This document shows positions 7,780 to 16,261 of a stretch of 20,771 nucleotides of DNA, one piece after another. The position numbers were made by a program, and so were the translations under genes. Positions within the stretch are counted from its first letter, which is position 1. Every line of letters starts with the position of its first letter. Source of the DNA: an uncultured Eubacteriales bacterium (GTDB lineage: Bacteria > Bacillota > Clostridia > Oscillospirales > Oscillospiraceae); NCBI GenBank assembly GCA_900552015.1, contig URXY01000035.1:1-20771 (forward strand), in the 5' to 3' direction. The notes below the pieces were generated by a model, which did not search any database, had not been told where the DNA came from, and saw only the letters and a program-made list of their open reading frames with translations.

Positions 7780-7829
7780 GCGTGGAGAGTTTCTCCACGC
7801 TGTTGTTCTATCCCGCCGTGCGCGGCGGG
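7780..7829 (+). other. Tandem stem-loops between binding-protein and permease genes
   Basis: In the 134-base gap after the lipoprotein gene are two GC-rich hairpins. The first has a 9-bp stem (7780-7788 with 7792-7800, loop of 3) and the second a 7-bp stem (7812-7818 with 7823-7829, loop of 4). Neither has a T run. Such structures commonly protect the 3' end of an abundant binding-protein message and reduce permease expression; that role is inferred here. Confidence 0.45.
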
Positions 7830-7887
7830 TAAGTGCCTCCGCGATTTCCGCTGCAACCATGTTCGCCGCGATGAGGAGCAGTGATCC

Positions 7888-8850
7888 ATGAAAAAATATC
7901 TTTTGACTCGCATTGCCGTTGCACTGCCGGTCATCCTGCTGGTGTCGGTGCTGTCGTTCCTGCTGGTGTTTCTTGCGCCCGGCGACCCTGCCGCACAGTA
8001 CCGCACGCTCGAAATGACGGACGAAGAGTATGAGCAGCTCAAAACAGAGCTCGGCTACAACGACCCCGTCATCGTGCAGTATGGCCGCTGGCTCAACAAG
8101 GTGGTGCACGGCGATTTCGGCGTGTCCACCAGTAGCCATACGAAGGTCTGGCCGCTCATCAAAGCAAAGCTACCCGCGACCGTCGGCCTGATGCTCGCCT
8201 CCATCGTCTTTTCCCTTGTGGTGGCTATCCCGCTGGGGATGCTTGCGGGGTGCTTTGAGGACTCCGTATTCGACAAAGTGACCAACGCCCTCCATTACGC
8301 GGCGATCTCCGTGCCGTCGTTTTGGTTCGCCATCATGCTGATGATCCTATTCTCGCTCAAACTCGGCTGGCTGCCGGGCTCGGGAATGCGAACGACAGGC
8401 GTACATACGCTCTGGGACCTCACCAAGCACGCTATCATGCCGGTCGTGGTCCTCAGCATCGGCAAGATATCCATTTACGCCCGCTATGTCCGCGCCGCGA
8501 CTGTCCAGCAGATGTCGGAGGATTACGTTCTCTTCGCCATCTCCAAGGGCGCGAGCAGGGCGTATATCCTCTTCCGCCATGTGCTCAAAAACTGCCTGCT
8601 GCCGGTGATCACGCTCGTTGGCATGAACCTCGGCAGCCTTGTCTCCGGTGCGTACATCGTCGAATCCATCTTCGGCTGGCCGGGCCTCGGCACGACGGGC
8701 ATGAGCGCCATCTATTCGCGCGATTACAACATGATCATGGGTACGACGATGCTCTCGTGCCTGATGCTGGTGCTGGGCAATCTGATCGCCGACGTGTGCT
8801 ATTCGTTCGCAGACCCGCGTATCAAGGCCATGCGAGGTGAGAAACGATGA
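7888..8850 (+). CDS. dppB: Peptide ABC transporter permease, DppB-like
   Basis: A 320-residue membrane permease of the BPD_transp_1 family. It starts with the DppB-type TM1 (YLLTRIAVALPVILLVSVLS) and the conserved FLAPGDPA, followed by a periplasmic segment with GYNDPVIVQYGRWL and HGDFGVS. Five further hydrophobic segments follow. The cytoplasmic EAA-type loop that contacts the ATPases is seen at AISKGASRAYILFRHVLKN, then the family ending ESIFGWPGLG and the C-terminal YSFADPRIK. It forms the translocation path with the next gene product. Its start has GAGGAG about 11 bases upstream, and its stop overlaps the start of the next gene by 4 bases (ATGA), giving translational coupling. Confidence 0.93.
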   Translation: MKKYLLTRIAVALPVILLVSVLSFLLVFLAPGDPAAQYRTLEMTDEEYEQLKTELGYNDPVIVQYGRWLNKVVHGDFGVSTSSHTKVWPLIKAKLPATVGLMLASIVFSLVVAIPLGMLAGCFEDSVFDKVTNALHYAAISVPSFWFAIMLMILFSLKLGWLPGSGMRTTGVHTLWDLTKHAIMPVVVLSIGKISIYARYVRAATVQQMSEDYVLFAISKGASRAYILFRHVLKNCLLPVITLVGMNLGSLVSGAYIVESIFGWPGLGTTGMSAIYSRDYNMIMGTTMLSCLMLVLGNLIADVCYSFADPRIKAMRGEKR

Positions 8851-9659
8851 AGAAGACGAACAAGAGCAAGCGCACACTGATCCTTAGTTGCGCCGTGCTG
8901 CTGCTCATCATCATCGCGTCACTTTTGGCGCCGCTCTCGCCCTATGACCCCAACGCCATCAACACCCTCGAAAAATTCCTTTCGCCCTCGGCCGCTCACT
9001 GGCTGGGGACCGATAACTTCGGCCGCGACACCTTCACCCGCATTCTCTATGGCGGGCGCGTGTCGCTGATGGTCGGCTTTTTGTCGATGCTCGTCTCCAT
9101 CGTCTTCGGCACGGTCTACGGCATCGTCAGCGGCGTGTCGGGCAAGGTCGTGGACGGCATCATGATGCGCATCGTCGATATTCTGATGTCTGTTCCGAGT
9201 TTTCTCATCATCATCACGCTCAATATCTACATGAATGCAGGCATCAAAACGCTCGTCGTCACCATCGGCTTGTTCTCGTGGATGGGCGTTGCGCGCATCG
9301 TGCGCGCAGAGGTGCTGAGCCTGCGCGAGCGCGACTTCATCCTCGCGTCCGAGGGCCTCGGCGCGGGAAAGCTCTGGGTCATCTCCAGACACTTTATCAA
9401 AAATGTGCTCTCGTCGGTGCTCGTGGCGTCGACGAACAGCATCGCCTCGGCGATCCTAACGGAGTCATCGCTGAGCTACCTCGGCTTCGGCATCACGATA
9501 CCGAACGCCTCGTGGGGCGGTATGCTCGAGGGCGCACAGACCTATATCCTGACGCATCCGATGCTCGCAGTCTATCCTGGCGCCTGCATCCTCATCACCG
9601 TTTTGTCGTTCAACGTGCTCGGCAACGCCATTCGTCGCAGCTACGGTTCAGGGAGGTAA
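8847..9659 (+). CDS. dppC: Peptide ABC transporter permease, DppC-like
   Basis: A 270-residue second permease subunit. After a short basic N-terminus and TM1 come the DppC hallmark HWLGTDNFGRDTFTRILYGG (about residues 51-70) and GRVSLMVGF, then five further membrane segments. The EAA loop is around ASEGLGAGKLWVISRHFIKN, followed by AILTESSLSYLGFGI and the family motif SWGGML. The ATG overlaps the stop of dppB by 4 bases. The protein is somewhat short at the N-terminus compared with typical DppC (about 290-300), but all core motifs are present. It pairs with DppB in the inner membrane. Confidence 0.93.
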   Translation: MKKTNKSKRTLILSCAVLLLIIIASLLAPLSPYDPNAINTLEKFLSPSAAHWLGTDNFGRDTFTRILYGGRVSLMVGFLSMLVSIVFGTVYGIVSGVSGKVVDGIMMRIVDILMSVPSFLIIITLNIYMNAGIKTLVVTIGLFSWMGVARIVRAEVLSLRERDFILASEGLGAGKLWVISRHFIKNVLSSVLVASTNSIASAILTESSLSYLGFGITIPNASWGGMLEGAQTYILTHPMLAVYPGACILITVLSFNVLGNAIRRSYGSGR

Positions 9660-9662
9660 GAG

Positions 9663-10640
9663 ATGAGCTTATATGAGATCGAAAATCTGCACATCCATTT
9701 CCCGACCAGGCGCGGCATGGTGGAGGCGGTGCGCGGCGTGTCGTTTGATATCCGCGAAAACGAGTGCGTGGCGCTCGTGGGCGAATCCGGCTGCGGCAAA
9801 TCCGTCACCGCGCGCTCGCTGATGGGGCTGACGCAGGTCACGGGCGGCAAGTGCCTGCCCGGCAGCGAAATTCGCTATCAGGGGGAGAATATCCTCGCCT
9901 TCAGCGAAAAGCAGTGGCGCGATTATCGCGGCCGCTCCGCCGCAATGATCTTTCAGGACGCGATGACTGCGCTGAACCCCACCATGCGCATCGGCAGGCA
10001 GATCGCCGAATGCTATACCTTCCACCAGAAGATCAGCCGCAAGGAGGCGATGGATCGCGCCGTCGAGATGCTGCGCGAGGTCGGCATCGCCAGCCCAGAG
10101 GATGCGGCGCGCCGCTATCCGCACGAGCTGTCGGGCGGTATGCGCCAGCGTGTGATGATCGCCTCTGCGCTCGCGTGCAAGCCGTCGCTGCTCATCGCCG
10201 ACGAGCCAACGACGGCGCTGGATGTGACCATTCAGGCCCAGATCCTTGAGCTCATCGGGCAGATGAAGGAGCGCGAGAAGGCGGCAGTCCTGCTCATCAC
10301 GCATGATATGGGCGTGGTCGCGGGCCTTGCCCAGCGCATCGTCATCATGTATGCCGGCTGTGTTGTCGAGACCGGCACGACCGATGAGATATTCTATCAC
10401 GCCGAGCACCCCTACACGCGGGGATTGCAGAAGGCTTCGCCCCGTCTCGATGAGATGGGCGAGGGGAGGCTCTATACCATCAATGGCACGCCGCCCGAGC
10501 TCATCGACCCCGCGCCCGGCTGTCCCTTCGCCGACCGCTGCCCGGAGGCGACGGAGCAGTGCCGCCGCGAGATGCCGCAGCGCAGAAGCATTTCCGAGAC
10601 CCATTCGGTGGCCTGCCACCACGCAAAGGAGGCGATGTGA
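9663..10640 (+). CDS. dppD: Peptide ABC transporter ATP-binding protein, DppD-like
   Basis: A 325-residue ATPase. It has Walker A GESGCGKS (about residues 40-47), a Q-loop IFQDAMTALNP, signature LSGGMRQRV, Walker B LLIADEPTTALD and the switch histidine in LLITHDMG. The C-terminal oligopeptide-transporter domain (from about 235) has YTRGLQKASP, a GTPPELIDPAPGCPFADRCP segment and a cysteine pattern C-x5-C-x6-C with a fourth Cys near the end. In mycobacterial OppD an equivalent region holds a [4Fe-4S] cluster; whether this protein does is inference. It starts 3 bases after dppC with GGAGG in front and overlaps dppF by one base (TGATG). Confidence 0.94.
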   Translation: MSLYEIENLHIHFPTRRGMVEAVRGVSFDIRENECVALVGESGCGKSVTARSLMGLTQVTGGKCLPGSEIRYQGENILAFSEKQWRDYRGRSAAMIFQDAMTALNPTMRIGRQIAECYTFHQKISRKEAMDRAVEMLREVGIASPEDAARRYPHELSGGMRQRVMIASALACKPSLLIADEPTTALDVTIQAQILELIGQMKEREKAAVLLITHDMGVVAGLAQRIVIMYAGCVVETGTTDEIFYHAEHPYTRGLQKASPRLDEMGEGRLYTINGTPPELIDPAPGCPFADRCPEATEQCRREMPQRRSISETHSVACHHAKEAM

Positions 10641-11596
10641 TGGACCAGCCGATCTTGGATGTTCAGCATCTCAAAAAGTATTTCCGCATGGGCAAGAAGC
10701 AGCTCAAAGCGGTGGATGATGTGAGCTTTTCCGTTTCCGAGGGCGAGATACTCGGCATCGTGGGCGAGTCCGGCTGCGGCAAGACTACCTGCGGCCGTAC
10801 GGCCATCGGCCTTTACAGCAAAACGGGCGGACAGTCGCTCTACAAGGGCAAGGACGTGCATGCCCTGCGCGGCGCGGCACGCAAGCAGTTCTGCTGCGAG
10901 GTGCAGACCATCTTCCAGGACCCTTACGCCTCGCTCGACCCGAAGAATAAGGTCGTCGACCTCATCGCCGAGGGCATGGACATCCACAAGCTCTGCGAAA
11001 GCGCTGCCGAGCGCCGCGAACGCGTGGAGCACCTGATGGAGCAGGTCGGGCTGAACCCGCTGTGGGTGGACCGCTATCCTTATGAGTTCTCCGGCGGTAT
11101 GCGCCAGCGCATCGGCATTGCCCGTGCGCTCGCGGTGGACCCGAAGCTTCTTCTCTGCGACGAGCCCATCTCGGCGCTGGATGTTTCCATTCAGGCGCAG
11201 ATCGTGAACCTGCTGATGGACCTGCGCGAGCAGAATGGGCTGACGTATCTTCTCATCTCGCATGACCTTTCGATGGTCAAGCACGTGTCCGACCGCATTC
11301 TTGTCATGTACCTCGGCGAGGTCGTAGAGGAGAGCGGCGCGGACGAGCTGTACGCGCAGCCGCTGCACCCGTATACGAAGGCGCTCATCTCGGCCATCCC
11401 CATCCCAGATCCGAAGGTGGAGCGCGCGCGTCAGCGTATCGTGCTCGAAGGGCAGGTGCCAAGCCCGGTCGACCCGCCCGCGGGCTGCCGCTTTGCCGGG
11501 CGCTGCCCGCGCGCCTGCGACCGCTGCCGCGAGAGCAAGCCCGAGCTCAGAGAGCTCGCGCCGGGACACCGTGTGGCGTGTCACCTCTACGACTGA
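10640..11596 (+). CDS. dppF: Peptide ABC transporter ATP-binding protein, DppF-like
   Basis: A 318-residue ATPase that completes the importer. It begins ILDVQHLKKYFRMG, as DppF/OppF proteins do. It has Walker A GESGCGKT, Q-loop IFQDPYASLDPK, signature FSGGMRQRI, Walker B LLLCDEPISALD and switch histidine in LLISHDLS. The C-terminal domain contains HPYTKALISAIP, the GxxPSPxxPPxGC motif and four cysteines (CRFAGRCPRACDRC). The ATG at 10640 is used because it follows AAAGGAGG and shares a base with the dppD stop; a frame extension upstream to 10559 lies in dppD. It is the last gene of the plus-strand cluster, and a bidirectional terminator follows 38 bases later. Confidence 0.94.
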   Translation: MDQPILDVQHLKKYFRMGKKQLKAVDDVSFSVSEGEILGIVGESGCGKTTCGRTAIGLYSKTGGQSLYKGKDVHALRGAARKQFCCEVQTIFQDPYASLDPKNKVVDLIAEGMDIHKLCESAAERRERVEHLMEQVGLNPLWVDRYPYEFSGGMRQRIGIARALAVDPKLLLCDEPISALDVSIQAQIVNLLMDLREQNGLTYLLISHDLSMVKHVSDRILVMYLGEVVEESGADELYAQPLHPYTKALISAIPIPDPKVERARQRIVLEGQVPSPVDPPAGCRFAGRCPRACDRCRESKPELRELAPGHRVACHLYD

Positions 11597-11634
11597 GCGG
11601 GCTTTCAGCAAAGACAGAATATACGATAGCAAAG

Positions 11635-11667
11635 AAAAAAGGACTCTCTTTCGAGAGTCCTTTTTTT
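11635..11667. terminator. Bidirectional terminator between dppF and rpoD
   Basis: An 8-bp GC-rich stem (11641-11648 with 11653-11660) with a 4-base loop is flanked by six A on the left and seven T on the right. It therefore works on both strands: for the plus-strand importer operon and for the minus-strand dnaG-rpoD operon, which converge here. Confidence 0.9.
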
Positions 11668-11683
11668 GTATGCGGACTTTGGC

Positions 11684-13074
<1,391 letters not shown>

Positions 13075-13093
<19 letters not shown>

Positions 13094-14871
13094 GGTTGCT
13101 TTCCTCCGTTACCCTTGTATTTATTCTTTTCCATGGCGGCAGCAAGGGGGTCTTCGCCTGCCGCCGCACGCTTGTGCGCCTGTTCTAAGATGATGGCGCT
13201 GTAATCCCTGAGTGCCTGCGCGCCGTTTTTGACCGACTCCGGCTTTTGCAGGATGCCGATCAGATGGTTGATCTCTTCCTGCGTGAACGACTCCGCAAGC
13301 GCGGGAATATTGGTTTGTCCTGTGCGCGAGAGCTGCTCGCGCAGGGCGGTAAACAATCTGCCGAGCAGGGGAGAGGAGAAGTCCTCTTCCCGGATCGGCG
13401 GATTCTCGCCAAAGAGGGAATCGTCCAGCGTCAAAAGCCGCAGCACGCCTTCTTCGGCGAGCGCCGAGCGAAGGTCGGTGTAGCGGATCGACCGCTCGCG
13501 CGGCTGGGCGGACGCCGCGGGATTCAGGTCCCGCCGCTCCTGCTCGCGCTTTTCCTTGTAGCGGGCGCGTTTTCGCGCGCGCTCGACCTCAAGCTTCATC
13601 GCGTCGGGCGTGATGCCTGCGGCCTCGGACGCGCGCACGGTGTAAATTTCGCGCTCAACCGCGTTCGGCACTGTGGAGAGCAATCCTGCTGCCGCTTCGG
13701 CAAAGCCGATACGTCCCTCGTCGCTTTTGAGGTCGAACTTTGACTTGAGCTGTGCCATGCGGAAGTCCATCCCGCTCTCGCTGCCGGAAAGCAGATGCTC
13801 AAAGGCGTCCTTACCCTGAAACTTGATGAAATCGTCCGCGTCCTGCTTGATGTACTGCCCGTCCACGAGGCGCTTGGGAAGCTCAAGCACCTTGACCTGA
13901 AAATCGGTGTTGTTCAAAAGCGTCAGCGCCTTCTGCGTGGCGATCTTTCCAGCGTCGTCATTGTCGTAGCAGAGCACGAGCTCCTTCGTATAGCGGCTGA
14001 GAAGCTGCAATTGCTCGCTCGTGAGCGCCGTGCCCATCGAGGCGCAGGCGTTGTCAAATCCCGCCTGATGGAGCATCACAACGTCGATGTTGCCCTCGAC
14101 TAAAATGATGTTGCTGCGCTTGCTCTTTTTGGCAAGGTTCAACCCGTACAAAACGCGCCGCTTGCTGTAAACGATCGTCTCGGGCGTGTTCATGTACTTT
14201 GCGCCGGGATCGTCCTTGCTGATGATGCGCCCGCCGAAGCCCAGTACATCGCCGCGCACGTCAATGATGGGAAAGATGAGGCGCTTTCGGAACTTGTCGT
14301 ACAGTCCGCCGTTTTTCCCCCGGATCGAAAGACCGGAGGCGAGCAGTTCGCCGTCGCCGTAGCCCTTTTTGCGCATGGTATCGGTGAGCAACGTCCACTC
14401 GTCCGCCGAGGCACCGAGGCCGAAGTTCGTTGCATTGCGCCGCGTGATCTTGCGGTTTTTCATATACTCGAGCACCGGCGCGCCCTTGGGCGAGTAGAGC
14501 TGCTCGTAGTAAAAGCGCGCCGCGTCGCGGTTGAGCGACAGGATGCGCGAACGCAGCCGGCTCTCGTCGCTGTGCTCTTCTTCCGGCACGGGCATGTTCG
14601 CGCGCCGTGCGAGAAAGCGCACCGCATCGGGGAAGGAAAGGTTCTCCTCCTCCATGATGAAGTTGATGACGCCGCCGCCTTTTTTGCAGCCGAAGCAGTA
14701 GCACAGCTGCTTGTCCGGCAGCACGTGGAACGACGGCGTCTTTTCGCTGTGAAAGGGGCAGCAGCCCCACAGACTCCCGCCGCGCGGCTGGAGCGAGACA
14801 TAATTGCTGACAACGTCGACAATGTCGTTGCGGGCGATGAGCTCGTCCAAAAACTGACGGTCAAAGGCCAT
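13075..14871 (-). CDS. dnaG: DNA primase
   Basis: A 598-residue primase that makes RNA primers for replication. The N-terminal zinc-binding domain has Cys38, His41, Cys59 and Cys62 in CPFHSEKTPSFHV and CYCFGCKKGGG. The RNA-polymerase core follows (FGLGASADEW, FRKRLIFPI, VLGFGGRI), with the Toprim motifs VEGNIDVVMLHQAG and LCYDNDDAGKIA. The C-terminal helicase-interaction region is divergent, as usual. The ATG at 14871 has AAGGAGG just upstream and MAFDRQFLDELIARNDIVDV is the normal DnaG start; the frame stays open further upstream but through AT-rich noncoding DNA. Its 3' end overlaps rpoD by 19 bases. It is divergent from the phosphopantetheinyl transferase gene. Confidence 0.97.
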
Positions 14872-15006
14872 GGCGTCCTCCTTTCTCCTGCGTAAGAGGC
14901 GGTGTGTCGCTCCTGACAAAGTATATATACGCCGAAAAATGATTTTTCCCTCTTTTTTGCAAAAAAATTTTTGAAATCTTTTTGAGCGGCTGAAAAGGTG
15001 TTTGGT

Positions 15007-15036
15007 TTGACAGCTCTTCGCCTGCTGCGCTATAAT
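15007..15036 (+). promoter_or_regulatory. Full-consensus sigma-A promoter for the phosphopantetheinyl transferase gene
   Basis: A perfect -35 TTGACA (15007-15012) and a perfect -10 TATAAT (15031-15036) have an 18-base spacer. The start of transcription would be near 15043, followed by a purine-rich ribosome binding site (15051-15062) and the ATG at 15073. AT-rich DNA just upstream (14930-14990) could act as an UP element. Confidence 0.85.
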
Positions 15037-15072
15037 GGCCACAAAAGGATAGGAAGAGGGGGAACGGACACG

Positions 15073-15666
15073 ATGGATATTCGGCTGTATGCGCTTGAGT
15101 TGGCTCGTCCGCTGCGTGCAGATGAGCGGGAGCGTTTGCTCGCACATCTGCCGTATTCCCTGCGCGAGAGGCTCGCACAGAAAGCACCGATGAAGCGCGA
15201 CGACTCTCTCTGCGCCTATGCCTCGCTACACTTTGCGCTCCATGACCTTCGCGACTGGGAGACGCTGCCGTACATGGCTTACAGCGAGCACGGCAAGCCG
15301 TATTTTCCCGCGCATCCGGACGTTCATTTCAGCCTGAGCCACACGCGCGGCGCTGCGCTGCTGGCTGTTCACAACGAGCCAATCGGCGCGGATATCGAGT
15401 GTCTTCGCCCTGTGAGCGGCGCGATGCGTACGCGCTTTCACGCGGCAAATGACGCCGGTTTCTGGCGCCTCTGGGTGCAGCGGGAGAGCCGCTGCAAGCG
15501 CGCGGGGATCAGCGCCGTCGCATTGCGGGACAGGGAAGTGCCGAGCTTCCCGAATGAGCGCGTTTTCGCGCTCGAACCGTTCCCCGACTACACCGCCAGC
15601 GTCTGTACCTGCTCTGACGCGGACGTTGACAAGCCAATATACCTTACAGTAAAAGAGCTCATATAA
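15073..15666 (+). CDS. Short Sfp-type 4'-phosphopantetheinyl transferase family protein
   Basis: A 197-residue protein, shorter than Sfp (about 224). The family would transfer phosphopantetheine from CoA to a serine of a carrier protein. Visible features are YSEHGKPYFP and VHFSLSHTRG, the metal-binding pair in IGADIEC (Asp-x-Glu), and FWRLWVQRESRCKRAG, which matches the W-x-x-K-E-x-x-x-K motif with the first Lys replaced by Arg. The stretch between the Asp-x-Glu and the W motif is short: RFHAANDAGF replaces the usual longer F-x-x-x-E loop. The C-terminal part is also reduced. It could be an active enzyme with a compact lid, or a diverged one. No carrier protein or synthase gene is visible nearby. 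The start has a good purine-rich site upstream. Confidence 0.8.
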   Translation: MDIRLYALELARPLRADERERLLAHLPYSLRERLAQKAPMKRDDSLCAYASLHFALHDLRDWETLPYMAYSEHGKPYFPAHPDVHFSLSHTRGAALLAVHNEPIGADIECLRPVSGAMRTRFHAANDAGFWRLWVQRESRCKRAGISAVALRDREVPSFPNERVFALEPFPDYTASVCTCSDADVDKPIYLTVKELI

Positions 15667-15700
15667 AAGGTTCCGAAGAAGTCTCTTCGGAACCTTTTTT
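15665..15700. terminator. Bidirectional terminator between the PPTase gene and the murC operon
   Basis: A perfect 11-bp stem (15669-15679 with 15684-15694) with a 4-base loop is flanked by four A on the left and six T on the right. It ends the plus-strand transferase gene, whose stop overlaps the A run, and serves the convergent minus-strand murC operon, whose last gene stops at 15716. Confidence 0.92.
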
Positions 15701-15715
15701 GCTTGATTTTTTCTC

Positions 15716-16255
15716 TTACAGCTCCACGACGATGGGCTCGTGGTGCACTTTCGGCAGCAGCATATTTTTGACGTCGCTCGTTTTGAGCTTGATGGTCGAG
15801 GTGCAGAGGCACGGATGACAGGAGAAGTTCTCCGCCTCATAGACTTCTTTGTCGATGAGGAGCTGCACTCGGTTCTCTTCATCGTTCATCAGGCCGAGGA
15901 TCGTCGCCGACCCCGGCGTGCAGTGCAGCAGCTCCCAAAGCTGCTCTTCCGGCGCGAACGACAGGCGGGCCGAGCCAATCTGATGGCTCAAGTCCTTCGT
16001 ATGAAACGCCTTGTGCGGCGGCATACATAAAAGGTAGAAATTCGTCTTCTGCCGGTTGCAGAGGAAGAGGTTCTTGCACACGTCCACGCCGAGCACAGCG
16101 GAGACGTCGTCACATTTTTCCATCGTGTCGGCCAGCTCGTGTGTCACGCGGTCATAGTCGATGCCGAGGGAATCCAGAAAGTCGAACGCGGCCGTTTCCT
16201 GTGCGGGCAACTCGCCCTCAGGGCGGTAGTTGTGATAAACGGTGGAGATATCCAT
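15716..16255 (-). CDS. YbaK/ProX-like aminoacyl-tRNA editing domain protein
   Basis: A 179-residue free-standing editing-domain protein of the YbaK/EbsC/ProX family, which deacylates mischarged tRNAs (typically Ala-tRNA-Pro or Cys-tRNA-Pro). Visible family features are an N-terminal helix with FDFLDSLGIDYDRVTHE, the conserved KNLFLCNRQKTNFYLLCM segment with its key lysine, GSARLSFAPEEQLWELL, the substrate loop CTPGSATILGLMND, and the terminal CHPCLCTSTIKL. In relatives the last motif usually reads HPxxNT; here a Cys takes the Asn place (from memory of the family). It is the second gene of a minus-strand operon, starting 6 bases after the murC stop, with only a weak purine site (GAAGAGAAA), so it probably relies on translational coupling. 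It ends at the 15665-15700 terminator. The specificity is not resolved. Confidence 0.85.
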   Translation of the reverse strand: MDISTVYHNYRPEGELPAQETAAFDFLDSLGIDYDRVTHELADTMEKCDDVSAVLGVDVCKNLFLCNRQKTNFYLLCMPPHKAFHTKDLSHQIGSARLSFAPEEQLWELLHCTPGSATILGLMNDEENRVQLLIDKEVYEAENFSCHPCLCTSTIKLKTSDVKNMLLPKVHHEPIVVEL

Positions 16256-16261
16256 GATGCT

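Noticed and set aside
6065..7798. 577-codon minus-strand open frame opposite the binding-protein gene
   Set aside because: Repetitive Gly/Val/Asp-rich product with no recognisable domain; it mirrors a plus-strand lipoprotein gene with signal peptide and lipobox.
14872..15147. N-terminal extension of dnaG in the same frame
   Set aside because: The extension lies in AT-rich intergenic DNA containing the opposite promoter; the normal DnaG start and a strong ribosome binding site are at 14871.
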